Positions 10,280 through 21,781 of a stretch of 64,000 nucleotides of DNA are shown piece after piece. Position numbers and translations under genes: made by a program. Numbering within the stretch: the stretch's first letter is position 1; each line of letters opens with the position of its first letter. The stretch comes from Cerioporus squamosus. Its lineage: Eukaryota; Basidiomycota; Agaricomycetes; Polyporales; Polyporaceae. The notes under the pieces are model-generated. The model made no database searches, was not told the origin of the DNA, and saw only the letters and a program-made list of their open reading frames with translations. The stretch is from NCBI GenBank assembly GCA_022592435.1, contig JABYQS010000045.1:1-64000 (forward strand), in the 5' to 3' direction.

Positions 10280-11505
10280 GGTGTGGATGGAACGAAGTCG
10301 TCGTCGACGATGGGTGTTGAACGTTGAACTTTGGACGATTCTTCTCCGACTCGTCCAGGCGATGCCGTACAGATTGACGCTGTCTACTGTATTGAGAAGT
10401 ACCTCCGGACCCCCTGCGCGGCGTTTGAGGAGAGCGCGCAGCGTGGATTGAAAGCAATCGCAAGCGGGGCGCGACTGACTGATTCCTTCAGCGGTGGCAA
10501 ACGACCAACAAGCGCAACACTAGTAGCCACTTGTGCTGGTCTCTCGGCCAAAAGGCCCAGTCGGACTGCTCGATCAATACTTATGGGCTTCACGAGCACA
10601 GCTTTCTGTCGCCGGAAGCAGGTTCCGTCCCTGAGATCGACTTGCGCGATTGGTTCCGCTCAAGGTGAGTATAACCTGTGCAAATCCCGATGGCATCCGT
10701 TAGTAGTGCCAAGTCGGACTCACCATGAACCAGGTGTCACCCTGTTGGAACATGACCTCGAGGCTCGAGGAGGTCGCTGTTCTTCGGGAAGCGTGTCCGT
10801 ATCCCGAGAGATAGGACAGCGACAGGGATCTGTGAGAATAGTAGTTGAGTCCGGGAGTCTGCTTCAGCCTTCGAACACGGCAAACGTCTTGGAGAGAGCG
10901 GCTTGAATGCGAGTGCCAAGTGGTGGTCGTAGTACTGGTGAGTTCTAGGTGAGTTCTGGACGCCAGCCTGAGTGGGCCACCATATACGGCAACCCGCGAG
11001 AAGGGTGTTCCGTAACCGCCCGCGCCTCCTCCCGGGTTCGTGGGCGGCTATGTGCTCCGCTTCCCGAACTCAGATGATCCGCTGCGCCAGGGTTTTCCAC
11101 CATGAGCCAACGCTCGACGTCAGGAAGTATCGCATGCCCGACTCACACATAGTGCGTGCACCATGCAGGTCAGAACGAGCCAGAAGAGACAGTGGGCCGG
11201 TATGTGTCTCGCCAGCGCACGGAACTGAACGGGATGCGCCATCGCAGGTCTAGGTTCGGGACAGAGACGGACGTCGGTCGACCTCCGAGCCTCGACATTT
11301 CGTTCCGCGATCTCACCATCTGCCCACCGGCGAACAGCCTATCGCGCACAAAATCGCCGTATCCGTCGTGAGGAGCCGGCGAGACGTCCAAGCCTCGGCC
11401 GCAAGTTATGTCGGCGCCAGTGCAACTCCTAGGATCTCCTTCCGACTCCCTGTGTTTCCGAGAAAGATCACTCCGTCGCCCGTGGGCCTCCGCCGTCCAC
11501 TCTCA
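10280..11505. other. Intergenic region upstream of two divergent genes
   Basis: This is the likely shared promoter region of the DUF1963-like gene (minus) and the MFS gene (plus). A 191-codon plus-strand frame at 10331-10906 has no recognisable domain and no codon or splice pattern like its neighbours, so I do not call it. Nothing else is seen. Confidence 0.5.
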
Positions 11506-11513
11506 TATATAAG
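11506..11513 (+). promoter_or_regulatory. TATA box of the MFS transporter gene
   Basis: TATATAAG lies 82 bases upstream of the ATG at 11595. This distance suits that ATG as the translation start and is too far upstream for the ATG at 11891 to be the natural first codon. Confidence 0.6.
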
Positions 11514-11594
11514 AATGGAGCGAGGGCGAGGTCCTGCATCTCCACCCTCTCCCACGCCCCCTTGCCCTTTTCTTCCTCCCGCCCGACGACCGTC

Positions 11595-13609
11595 ATGGCT
11601 ATCTCCTCCTCTAATCCCGCCCCCTCCATGCCTCACAGCGAGACTTCTACAATAGCCGTCCCGAGGAAGCCCATGGCGCATCCCACAATGAGCCCAAACC
11701 CACCCACGAACACGACTACGCGCACGACCACGGCCATGCTCCCCGTTCACCCTACCCTCCACACATCACATTCCCCGACGGGGTAAACCACGGCCGTAAC
11801 AACCTCGATCTCACCCTCACTCGCACACGGACACACGAGTCCCACGACGATGGCCGGCCTGATATCTCGTTCCCGTTCGGGACCACCGATATGAACCGTG
11901 GTGGCTTCACGGACGAGTACCGTGCTGTCACAGATACCGGTTTCTTGCCCGCCGACCTTGCGTTGCGTCCGGTACCCTCACATGTCTACCGTTTACCACA
12001 AGCGCTCGCCGACCCCGAGAAGGCGCGCGAGCTCAAGCAGATGAAGTTGGTGACATGGAAGGATGGCGATGCCGAAGATCCTCGGAATTGGTCCAATCTC
12101 TACCGGTGGTGTACGTTGACTCCTGTCTCTCGTTCTTGCGTCATGGGTTGCTCATATCCGTCTCCCATTCTCCAGATATCACCACCGTATGCGCCATTGC
12201 TGTCGTTCAGGTGGCATTTGCTAGCGCCGTCATCACTGGTGACTTCCGCGACATCGAGGCGGAGTTCGGTGTCGGCGAGGTTGTCACGGCCTTGAGCGTT
12301 TCGCTGATGGTCGTTGGTTTCGGTATCGGCCCTCTCGCTTGGTCACCGTTGGTAAGTGTTTACGGTTTCCGTTTCCCTCTTCGACGCTAACGTAGCTACA
12401 GAGCGAGCTGTACGGTCGGCGACCAATCTGGATTATACCCAGTATAATCTACGTCATCTTCAATATCCCATGTGCCGTCGCTAAGAACATCCAGACCCTC
12501 TTGATCTGTCGATTCTTCTGTGGCATCTTCGCATCTGCCCCTCTTACTCTTGCAGGCGGTACAATCTCGGACGTTTGGGATAACAACGAACGCGGTCTCG
12601 CCATCGCTCTCTTCGCAGCCGCTCCCTACGGTGGACCCGTTCTCGGTCCCATCGTCGGCGGCTTCATTGGCGAGACCATCGGTTGGCGGTGGATCTTGTG
12701 GGTGAACATGATCTTCGCCGGTGTTGTCACGCTCTTCACGATGACGATGCCCGAGACCTATGCGCCTACCCTGCTTCGCAAGCGTGCGCAACGCCTGCGG
12801 AGGGAAACCGGCGACGTGACCATCACCACCGAGCAGGAGTTGTTCAAGGCGTCCCTCAGTCAGATCATAACCGAAACGCTCCTCCGCCCATTCCGTAAGT
12901 TAGCCTATCCTTGTAGCATACGCACAGTCGCTCACATATGTCCACAGAGATGATTGTCACCGAGCCCATCCTGCTCCTGATGAGCTTGTACATCGCCCTC
13001 ATCTACGGTCTCCTCTACGCGTTCTTCTTCAGCTTCCCTGTCGTCTTCGGCGAGTACTACCGCTGGAACGACGGCATGGTCGGCCTCACCTTCTGCTCCG
13101 TCCTCATCGGCCTCGCCTGCGCGCTCTTCGTCACGCCCCGCATCGAGCGCAATTACCTCGCGCGCGCAGCCAGGAAGGGCGGCCGCGCCGACCCGGAGGA
13201 CCGTCTCGTGGGCATGATGATCGGCGCCGGCTTCGTGCCCATCTCGCTCTTCATCTTCGGCTGGACGAGCCCGCCCGCGGTCCTCCCCGGGGGCGGCAAC
13301 TGGGTCGGGCCCGTGTCCTCGGGCATCCCCTTCGGGTTCGGCATGGTCATCATCTACTTTTCGGCGAACGCGTACCTCATCGACGCCTTCCCGGGCTACG
13401 TCGCGTCTGCGCTCGCTGCAAAGACCGTCATTCGGTCCGGGTCGGGCGCGGCGATGCCGCTGTTCATCACTGCCATGTACCACAACCTGGGTAATGGCTG
13501 GGCGGCGTCGACGTGGGCCTTCATCTCGTTGGGTATGGTCCCCATCCCGTTCCTCTTCTACCGCTACGGCCGCTCCATCCGTGCGCGCTCAAAGCGTGCT
13601 GTCATATAA
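11595..13609 (+). CDS. MFS drug/polyamine transporter (TPO/DHA1 type), frameshift near the N-terminus
   Basis: Certain exons: 11891-12110 (frame open from about 11639), 12176-12351, 12402-12894, 12948-13609, with consistent phases and at least 516 residues. The protein shows the fungal TPO-type layout: a long hydrophilic N-terminus ending in EDPRNWS before the first helix, the family motif region around SELYGRRPIW, then GIFASAPLTLAGGTISDVW and RGLAIALFAAAPYGGPVLGP. After helix 6 comes MPETYAPTLLRKRAQRLR and a central loop, then six more helices. It should export polyamines or drugs across the plasma membrane by proton antiport; the substrate is not readable. The ATG at 11595 suits the TATA box, but its frame differs by one base from the His-rich frame that leads into the transporter (from about 11639). 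No intron fixes this, so one base appears to be missing between about 11595 and 11640. Confidence 0.85.
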
Positions 13610-14308
13610 TAGCTGTCGTTTTCGAATTTCTCCCCTTCCCCTCACGTTCGCTCTTACTTCTGTCTCCTTCCTCTCTTCTCCTCCCGTCAGCTATCGCCTT
13701 TCTCCCATTCTATGCATCATCTCTTCCCATCTGCACCTCACATCACGATATCTAGAATCCATCTTCCCGTCCCGTAGAATGCATCGCCCCACCACACATC
13801 CTACGTTTACATCCCGAGTCTATCATCTCACCCACGCATAATCATCACCTGCATCCCAGTAGACCGCAGAAAAGTCGCGTTCATGTCCCCGTCGCATCGT
13901 CCCGTTCTTGTTGCTGTTGTTGTCTGTTCCCGGGGGGTTCCGTGCAGGATGCATCGTCGTATATACTTATCCGAATCTGTGCTGGACTTTGCCGCTGTAG
14001 TCTTAGTCCTTTCCTTTCCTTTCCTCTCGCACAATCAAAGTCTTTTTGAAACATCATGCAGTCCGCAAAAGCAAGTAATTGCGTGCGGGTCAAACGAGGT
14101 GTGGTTGCCCGGCGGCATCTCGTGCTCGCAAGCCGAGGAGTGAACCTGATGGACCTTGAAGCTTGAAGCTTGAACAACTTCCCAGCTATTAAGTTCATTC
14201 GTTAACCACCCGCAGTCTTGTCGTACGATTGATTGTCCTCACAAGCCTTGAAGCAATCGTAACCTTGCTCGATTGCGCACACTTGACATTCAATCCGGAG
14301 TCCACAGA
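13610..14308. other. 3' spacer between convergent genes
   Basis: Both flanking genes end here. The sequence is pyrimidine-rich on the plus strand (for example TCCTTTCCTTTCC around 14010) and contains no supported gene. Confidence 0.5.
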
Positions 14309-16667
14309 TTACAACCTCGACATGTCTACATCGAACAGCCGCACGCCCGACCGCACATCCCCCACGTCCCGCCTCGCAAACGCCGCGTCCGCCAGCGTGC
14401 GCTCCATCGCAGGCACGCCCAGAGAGTCGAGCAGCAGCGCCGCCTTCCCAGGCATGATCGGCTGGAGGAGGATGCCGCACTCGCGCAGAGTCTCGAACAC
14501 GAGCGCCTGCACGTACGCCGCGTCCTGCGAGGACGTCTCTTTTGCCCAGGGCGCCGCCTGTGTCATCAGCAAGTTCGCCTACGCACACAGGGAGGTCAGT
14601 CAAGTCCCGCGGTCCTAGCAAAGGACGCTAGCACGTACCGAGTCCAGAACTTTGACCACCTCGTCGACCGCGTCCGCAACTTGGAAGCCCTCGATGAGCG
14701 CGTGGAACGCCAGCGCGAGCCGTCCGAGGTCCCGCTTGAGAGGAGCGTAGAGGGGATCGTCGGGCACGTCGATCGGGCGCGGCCTCTTGACCTGGGCGAC
14801 CTTCTTCACGATCTTGGTGGACGTCGCGCGCATCAGGAGGTTCCCGAGCGCCGAGATGATCTCTCTGCTGTGCTTCTGCAGTTGCTCCTGCGACCAGTCT
14901 GAATGGGGCGCGTCAGGCGTGCGCGGAGGTCAGCATGTGAACCTGGACGTACCGACGTCGTCCTTGAAGCGTCCGCCCACCCGGGCGAGGTAGTACCGCA
15001 CGAGATCGATGCCGAACTCGTCGATGGCCTTAATCGGGTCCGCGACGTTCCCGACAGACTTGGACATCTTCGCGCGGTCGACCGTCCAGTGCGAGTGCGC
15101 GAGCAAGCGCTGCGTGAGGGGGAGACCCAGAGCTTGCAGCATTGCGGGGAAATAGACTGCGTGAAACCTGCGACAACATGAGTGGACAACGCATGCGGAA
15201 GGAGGGCACACATGACGCACCGGAGGATGTCCTTCCAATGACCTGGACGTTCGGCGGCCAGCCGTGGCCTTCAGCACTTGACGGCGGGAAAGGGTAGCCG
15301 ACGGAGGACAGGTACGTCGTGAGCGCGTCGATCCAGACGTAGATGGTGTGTTCAGGATCGTTGGGCACTGGAATGCCCCATGTCAACCGAGACCGCTTGC
15401 GGGACACCGAGAGGTCTTCGAGGGGCTCTTGCAGACTGGCGACGATGTCCGCATGGTGCTGGGGAGGGTATATCGCCTCTGGGTGCGCCGAGTAGTGCGA
15501 CAGCAGTGTCTCGCGGAAGGCGGACAAGCGGAACTTGTAGTTTTCCTCTTCCTGCCACTCGACGCGGGACCCGGAAGTCGTTGAGACGTGGTACTCGACG
15601 CCATCCTTCTCTTCTCGCGTGACCTGCGTGGGTGGATAGAAGGTCTCGTCGGAGACGGAGTACCAGCCTGCATGGCTGCCCTTGTAGATGAGGCCTTTGG
15701 AATCAAGTTCTTCCTACGAAGATGTCAGCATCTGGGTAGATGCAGTTACAGCTCCTGGGCTATCACGGGCCCATTTGCAAAAGCACTATGGATTGCTGGG
15801 AATGACGACGCTGCAGGCATCCCAGCGTTTCGGACGTGACAAAAGGCGAAAAGTCGCCGCGCGAGGTTACCTTTCGGCCGTGTTTCAGTCAGAAAGGAAA
15901 TCTTTTGGCCGGTTGCCCTCTGAAATGAGACAAGAGGTATCCTCGCGGGCGTATATGCCGCACCTTTTCGCCCGGCCAAAACGCGGGTACGCCTGCCGTG
16001 CAACTCACGAGGTCCGCCACCACCGCTCAGCCTCAGCTGGGTTCGCGATGTTGCGGAGTACATTTTCGTGATCCGCCCCATGCATATACATTTTCGCAAA
16101 GGGCCTATCGATAGGTAAGTAGTTGTAGGGCGAGGAGACTCACCCAGAGATGCGTCACTGCGTCGCAATGCTGCCGCTCGGTCGTTCGCGTGAACCGCGT
16201 GCAGGAAACGTTAGCCTTCAGGGTGAGATTCTACCTTGGTTGTGGAGTATGAAGATGTTGATTGGAAGCTGATGAGCAGGAGTACATACGCGAAAGTGCT
16301 CGCTCAGCTCGTCGCAAAACGCTAACGGATCCATCCCCTTCGCCTTCGCCGCGTTCTGAATCTTGAGGCCATGCTCGTCGGTTCCGGTTACAAAGTGTAC
16401 TGGTTTCGAGGGGTTTACGAGCTTGGAATACCGGGCGAATATGTCCGCGACTACGAGTGAGTGCAGATGTCCAATATGTGGTGCTGCGCGTATGTACCCT
16501 TAGCATTTTGTGAGCGCGTTTCGCGACGTGTACGCACCAGCATTAGGGTAGAATATAGGTGTTGTGATGTAATACGGTTTCTGGGCCGACGAATTGCTAG
16601 CGTAGCCCCGCCGAGATGTTAGAAGACATGAACGCCGCAGAACGGAGCGGACAGGGAGAGAGAGCAT
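14309..16667 (-). CDS. MSM1: Mitochondrial methionyl-tRNA synthetase, with one frameshift and a 430-nt intron
   Basis: Exons (complement): 16538-16667, 16290-16483, 16144-16215, 15221-15713, 14953-15167, 14639-14898, 14309-14578. The product would be about 544 aa with the frame restored; yeast MSM1 is 575 aa. It charges mitochondrial tRNA-Met. The start was chosen because it opens an Arg/Ser/Leu-rich leader without acidic residues (MLSLPVRSVLRR), a mitochondrial targeting peptide. Then come YYITTPIFYPNA and the class I HIGH motif as PHIGHLHS (about residue 47), FVTGTDEHG, TRF-RTT, HAGWYSV, WIDAL, and KMSKS near residue 330. Two oddities: the VIGKDILRFHA region lacks one base (about 15229-15236), so exon 4 is 493 rather than 494 nt; and intron 3 (15714-16143) is 430 nt while the others are 53-74. 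Confidence 0.88.
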
Positions 16668-16966
16668 CTATGCAGAGACGTATTGAGCGCCCAGGAGGGG
16701 CGGGCCCGACAGTTCCCGCGCCCTCGGCTGCACGTTCTCGCCCTCCGATTGGCTCAGCTGACCTAGCGCGCGTATCAATGGAGGTCTGCCCGCAGCCACT
16801 GGCCACCAAACTGTCGATCTGCCAGCTCCCGTTTCGCGCGGCTGTCGTCGTCGGACACTCTCATCTTTGGTCTTCTGAGGCTGTTGTACTGCGGCTTCAC
16901 GACTATTTCTCTGCTTTGTACCTTCCCCCGACGCGATAGCAGGTCTACGCTCTCCGCATTACCACC

Positions 16967-19864
16967 ATGTCTGACGCGTTCGCCGATCTCTGGAACTCGA
17001 CGGGGGTAGCTAAGCCCGTCGAGCCACCTCGTAAACTTGGGGCGATGGCCGCGGCGACACCGATGCAGGCTGCTGCGCGTAAACCGCAGAACGATGTCTT
17101 CTCCATGCTCGCAGCTGCAGGCCCGTCCTCGAATACATCCCGATCGGTTACGCCCGCACACTCGCCTGCCCTGGGATCCACGTGGCCGCGGCTTATGCAG
17201 AAGGCTTCCAGTGGAGGTCCTGCTAGAGCAATAGGAGGGGCGGGAGGGGACGCGTTTGGTGACTTTACTCTCGGGCACGCTCACGTCCGCGCAGTCGAAC
17301 GGTGCGAACCTCACTATGGCCCAGCGCGCAGCTCTTGCGGAGAAGGAGAGGTTAGCGCTAGCACAGAAGACATACTCACCAGCTCCTGCTGCACAAGTCT
17401 CGTCTGCATGGGCTGGCCTTGACGCGCTGGGAGGACCATCCATGCACCCGCCACGCAGACCTCTACCCCTTCTCATGATGCACTCGACGACCTTGGCTTC
17501 GGCTCTTTCTCAGGCAGCACTGCATTTTCGCGTCCAGCATCGAAGTCGCCGCAGCCCGCGTCCGCTCTGGACGATGATTGGGGATTCGGTGACTTAACCT
17601 CTCAACCCGCTGCAGCGCCTGCTACGACCGGAAAGGCTGCGCCTGCCTCGGACCTACTCGGCTTTGACGACTTCACCCCTGCCTCGTCCTCTCGGAAACC
17701 GTCTCCGCCAGCTCCTCCACGCTCCGGGACCCCCGGAGACTTCGACTTTGGTGATAGGGAGGATGGTTTGTTGGGCAGCCATTCAGATGACGACGATATA
17801 CTGGGGGACTTGGGAAAGCCGGTGGAACAGCTCGTAGCTGTGAGTATTCTCATACCGTCTTTCTTGGCCAAATGCCGACGACTCCGTACAGAAGCGTTCT
17901 ACCCGCAACACTCCTTCCCCTCAACCGCCGCAATCAGGACAACGCTCGCGTGCGGTCTCACCACCTCCTCATGTCCTCGGTCAGATCGTCGAGATGGGCT
18001 TCTCGATACAGCAAGCGAAGGTCGCGCTCGCTGCAACGGATTCTGGCCTCGACGTGCAGGCCGCGCTCGAGATGCTTCTCTCGAACGGTGCAGGAGCGTC
18101 ATCCCCACCCCCCGAGCAGGAGCGTCAGCGGAGACCTCAACGCGAGCCGGGACACGAGCGGTACTACAGCTCCGACGAGGACGTCCCCTCGCGCCCCCCT
18201 CAGCGGCCGCCAGCCCGGACGTCTCCACAATCGCAGTCTCGCTCTGCACGTGAACGACCCGGTCGGGACGGCACGCCGCCGACGAGCGAGAGTGCCCGGA
18301 ATCTGCAGGAGCAGGCGGATGAGCTCATCACCCAAGCGAGCAAGATCGGGTTGAGCATGTTCAACCGTGCGAACGCGCTGTTCAAGGAGGGCAAGGAGCG
18401 GGCGATGCGTGCATACGAGGAACGCTCCGCCGCCGCCGCCGCTGCTGCTGCGGACGGTACATCTAGGCAGAACACTGGCGATTCAGCGCGACGCAGCGGC
18501 CGGCCGAAATGGATGCAGGACGCTCCTGATCACGAGTATGTCCCATCGCCGACTCAGAACGGCGACGGGTTCAGGGACCACGACGACGACGTGCCCCATC
18601 CGGATGCACGTCCACAGGCAAAGCAGCCTCCGCGTGCCCAGGAGCCTCCGCCGCCCGCAGAGACTCCCGTGTCGCGTATGAAGGTTGGCAACCTGTTCTC
18701 CGACGACCAACCTGCTGCCTACGTCTCTCCTTTTCGGCGCAAGACCCCCGCACGCACACAGAGCAACGGTGCACCCTCACCCGCTCCCGCTGTTGCACCA
18801 AAGCCTGCAGCTCTCCGTGGCCCTTCTCCTGTCGCGCTGGTCCAACGCCAAACCGTGTCAGCGCCGCAGTCTGCCATTGCTGCGTCTGCGCAGAAGAAGG
18901 CTGCTGGTACCGAGAAGTTCAAACTTGGACAGTACGGCGAAGCCGAAACGTTGTACTCCGCGGCCATCACAGCCCTGCCAGACAAGCACCTCCTGCTCAT
19001 CCCCCTCTACAACAACCGCGCCCTTACCCGGCTCAAGAACGGTGATGCGGCCGGCGCAATCGAGGACTGCACGGTCGTCATCGACCTCATCGGACCCGCG
19101 TACCATCCCGCGAAAGAGGCGAAGGTGACGCGGGAAGACGAGGGGCGGGCGTCGACCTCGCCGACGCGCTCATCAAGGCGTGGCGCCGCCGCGCGGAGGC
19201 GTACGAGGGCAGGGAGAAGTGGGAGCTCGCGAAGCAGGACTGGGAGACGATCGCGGGGTCCGAGTTCGCGGCAAGGCCCGCACGGAGGCGTTCACGGGCA
19301 TCTCGCGCTGCCGCCGCATGCTGAACACGAACGTCGACGACGCCCCTTCGTCTGCGCCTGCGCCTGCGCGAGCCCCGGCTGTGAAGCCCCGCCCTGCGCC
19401 TGCGCCTGCGCGCCCGCGCCCGCGCGTCCCGACGCCCCCGTCGGAGGCTCTGAACCGGGTGCGCGAGGCGAACGAGGCGGCGGAGGCGGAGGACCAGGCG
19501 AAACACGAGCTGAAGGACTCGGTGGACGCGCGCTTGGCGGCGTGGCGTGCGGGCAAGGAGAACAACATTCGCGCGCTGATTGCAAGCCTGGACACGGTGC
19601 TGTGGCCGGAGCTGGGGTGGCAGAAGGTCGGGATCCACGAGCTGGTGAGCCCGTCGCAGGTGAAGATCCGGTACACGAAGGCGATTGCGAAGCTGCATCC
19701 GGACAAGGTGTGTACCTCTCTCGCTCGCTACTTCTGATAATGAACACTTCGGAGCTGATTTGACTTCGTAGTTGAATGTGCGGAACACGACGCTGGAGCA
19801 AAGGATGATTGCGAATGGTGTCTTTGGGAGCTTGAACGAGGCGTGGAATGCGTTCAAGCCGTGA
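16967..19864 (+). CDS. Swa2/auxilin-like protein (UBA, TPR, J domain), reading frame broken
   Basis: The gene encodes a cytosolic J-protein of the yeast Swa2/auxilin type, which recruits Hsp70 to uncoat clathrin vesicles. In order: an N-terminal region with acidic DAFGDF/DDLGFGSF-like motifs typical of clathrin or adaptor binding; a UBA-type block (VLGQIVEMGFS...) at about 17973-18090; a Ser/Pro-rich linker; TPR repeats at about 18900-19200; and a C-terminal J domain with the HPD tripeptide (LHPDK) split by the last intron. Introns: 17840-17891 and 19708-19771. The stop is at 19862. The frame must shift about four times: near 17262 (an extra T), near 17441, near 19140 and near 19266. Straight reading hits a stop at about 17420. 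It is either a recently broken gene or a sequencing artefact. Confidence 0.8.
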
Positions 19865-20340
19865 TCTCGGCGGACTATATTTATGGTTTGGTTTATTAGG
19901 ATGGGACGGTACGTTTACGTTCGTACCGGGAGCCTGAAGAGAATGTAGAACAACTAGACTCTGTGACATCCATTGACTTTGTTGCAACCTCAGCGACACT
20001 TTACGTGGTTATCGAACAAAGCTCACTGGAAATCTTGTCTCTCTGTGACACGATCACTGGCAGCGACATGCGACGAGTAGGGGACTCTGACTAGACACTT
20101 TACACATATGCTATGTTCCACTTGCCTTGCTGCGCAGACGATACAATATGGTTATAGTCCTCCGGAAGGCCTCATGAACCTTGCATGAACCTGCGTTCAG
20201 GAGGAGGATGGCAACTACTTGCCGCCGGCCCGATCTGACTTCACAGTGAAGCCTCCAGCTTGGCCCAGGCTTGCTCTTGACCGTCTTTCTTCTCGCCAGC
20301 TCGCCTTCTCCTGTAATTCGTCTCTTGTAACTGAGCAACC
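19865..20340. other. Spacer between two plus-strand genes
   Basis: This holds the 3' end of the J-protein transcript and the promoter of the gene at 20341. A pyrimidine-rich leader (about 20270-20335) precedes that ATG. Nothing else is supported. Confidence 0.45.
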
Positions 20341-21265
20341 ATGAGTACACTCGACAAGTATAGCGTTGCGACTCCTCCGTCTACTGAAACCATCGAGGCT
20401 TTGGCGAACCGTATTGCCAACTATCGGAATCTTATACTCGAAGACTGTCATCAACTGTCCGAAGGCCCCGCCAGTAGCAACACCGCAGTCAAACCCAGGT
20501 CTCTCAGTCCACTCTTTTCCCAATAGGAGGAGACCCCGACGCATACCTGGTTAAGGTGGACGCTGAGATCGAAAGATTGTCCCGGCAAGAGGTGTTGACA
20601 ACCAACGAGTGCGTCCTCACCAGTCATCCAGTTCCATTTCAATGTATTCAATAGAGTACGCTCTCTGCATGCATTCGCGAACTCTATAGTCGTGCCCTGC
20701 GTATGCAGTACGCCTTGTCCTGTCAGTACGTCTTGGACGAGTACAAAGTCTGCCTTGCCTACATCCACCTACCCCGGTGTCTACCAGCAGATGTCTGCGC
20801 GTGTACACGAGATGTGAGTTCGTGAGCCCTCCTCATTCGCAGAACACCCTTGTCTAACTGCCGACTATGTCGACTCCACGCAGCCACCAGCACTGGCTCG
20901 AGAATGTCTTCGCCCCTGCTCATGGTACTCCTCTGACGCCACCTACCTTGGAAACCCTTGAGCCTACCCCTCAAGATGCAGTCAACCCCGCTTTGTCTGG
21001 CCAGCCCTCTTTGTCGACGTCTACGCTCACGGATTCAGCCATAGAAGACCTGCTTAGGGACCCCAGTCGCCTCATCGGCATGCAGTTCCAGGACATCTCC
21101 GACGAAGAGGAATCTTACCAGTGGGAACTCGTATCCTTCACGAAGGAGAACGCTGGCGTGGAGTTCTTCATGGAGTGCGCTGACTTGCCTGGCAATCGGA
21201 TCCCCGTGGGGGACGAAGAGTCTCTGCGCAACCTGCTCGCCACGAGTGTTCTCCTCAGTGCGTGA
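20341..21265 (+). CDS. Unrecognised protein, 251 aa
   Basis: Exons: 20341-20473, 20527-20608, 20655-20813, 20884-21265; phases agree and give 251 residues. The N-terminal part (to about residue 75) is predicted helical, with heptad-like Leu/Ile spacing (IEALANRIANYRNLILEDC, then DAEIERLSRQEVL). A Ser/Thr/Pro/Cys-rich stretch follows, then YPGVYQQMSARVHE. A conserved-looking acidic C-terminus contains DISDEEESYQWELV. No signal peptide or membrane segment is present. Exon 3 is open in two frames; I chose the one that joins both neighbours in phase. The ATG at 20867 in front of the last exon is inside the predicted third intron. I do not recognise the family and assign no function. Confidence 0.65.
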
Positions 21266-21781
21266 TCGTGTACCTCGTACGTTTGTTCGTCTTGTGTTTG
21301 TGTTTGTGGCTGCTTTCGCTTGTAATTGTCTGTCTCCAATTCAACTTGTGCTTCGAGCGGACCGGAAGTCTGCAGATTCTTCGACTATGGTTAGAGTCCT
21401 TTTACTTTGCTGACTGCATGAGGTTAGCAGCATGGCTGTCTTCGCAACATCTAATCGTGGATATCCATGAGGTTACATAAAAATCAGGAGAAAATCGTCC
21501 GGCATCAAGCTTCTCGGAGCGTGTACGGATGAGTTCCCGCATGGTAGCTACTTTGTCGACCTCCTCAGCGTATACGTCTCTGGGCGCACTGCAATCGACT
21601 GCAACATTCTCTACTCCAGGACCTGCATGAAGACAATCTGCCGGACCTGGTCAAGTATCCGGAGAACAGCCTTACGAAGATCGTACCTCCTCCTGGGCGC
21701 ATCAGATGGGTCGCGCACTGCCAACAGGCCCATACATATGCCAGAGACCTCATCATCCTTCCCGTACATCCCCCATCCGCT
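21266..21781. other. Intergenic spacer upstream of the first FMO gene
   Basis: No gene is supported in this 516-bp stretch. The bases just before the FMO start are open in the same frame for a short distance, but contain no usable ATG. Confidence 0.45.

Noticed and set aside
9297..10327. Long plus-strand open frames (313 and 194 codons) over the DUF1963-like gene
   Set aside because: They are mirror frames of the minus-strand gene, which has matching introns, family motifs and a homologous relic.
10331..10906. 191-codon plus-strand frame between the DUF1963-like and MFS genes
   Set aside because: No start context, motif, hydrophobic pattern or neighbouring exons; composition looks random.
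12932..13483. 183-codon minus-strand frame rich in Glu, Asp and Arg
   Set aside because: Composition typical of the antisense of hydrophobic GC-rich transporter helices; the MFS gene is on the other strand.
14273..14902. 209-codon plus-strand frame
   Set aside because: It lies antisense to the C-terminal exons of methionyl-tRNA synthetase and has no domain.
17994..19763. 589-codon frame taken as one complete protein
   Set aside because: Only the UBA and first TPR part are in this frame; after about 19140 it turns into Arg/Ser/Gly low complexity while the real TPR end and J domain continue in other frames.
20867..21265. 132-codon frame as a separate gene
   Set aside because: Its first codons lie in a predicted intron; the rest joins in phase to three upstream exons, so it is the last exon of the gene at 20341.
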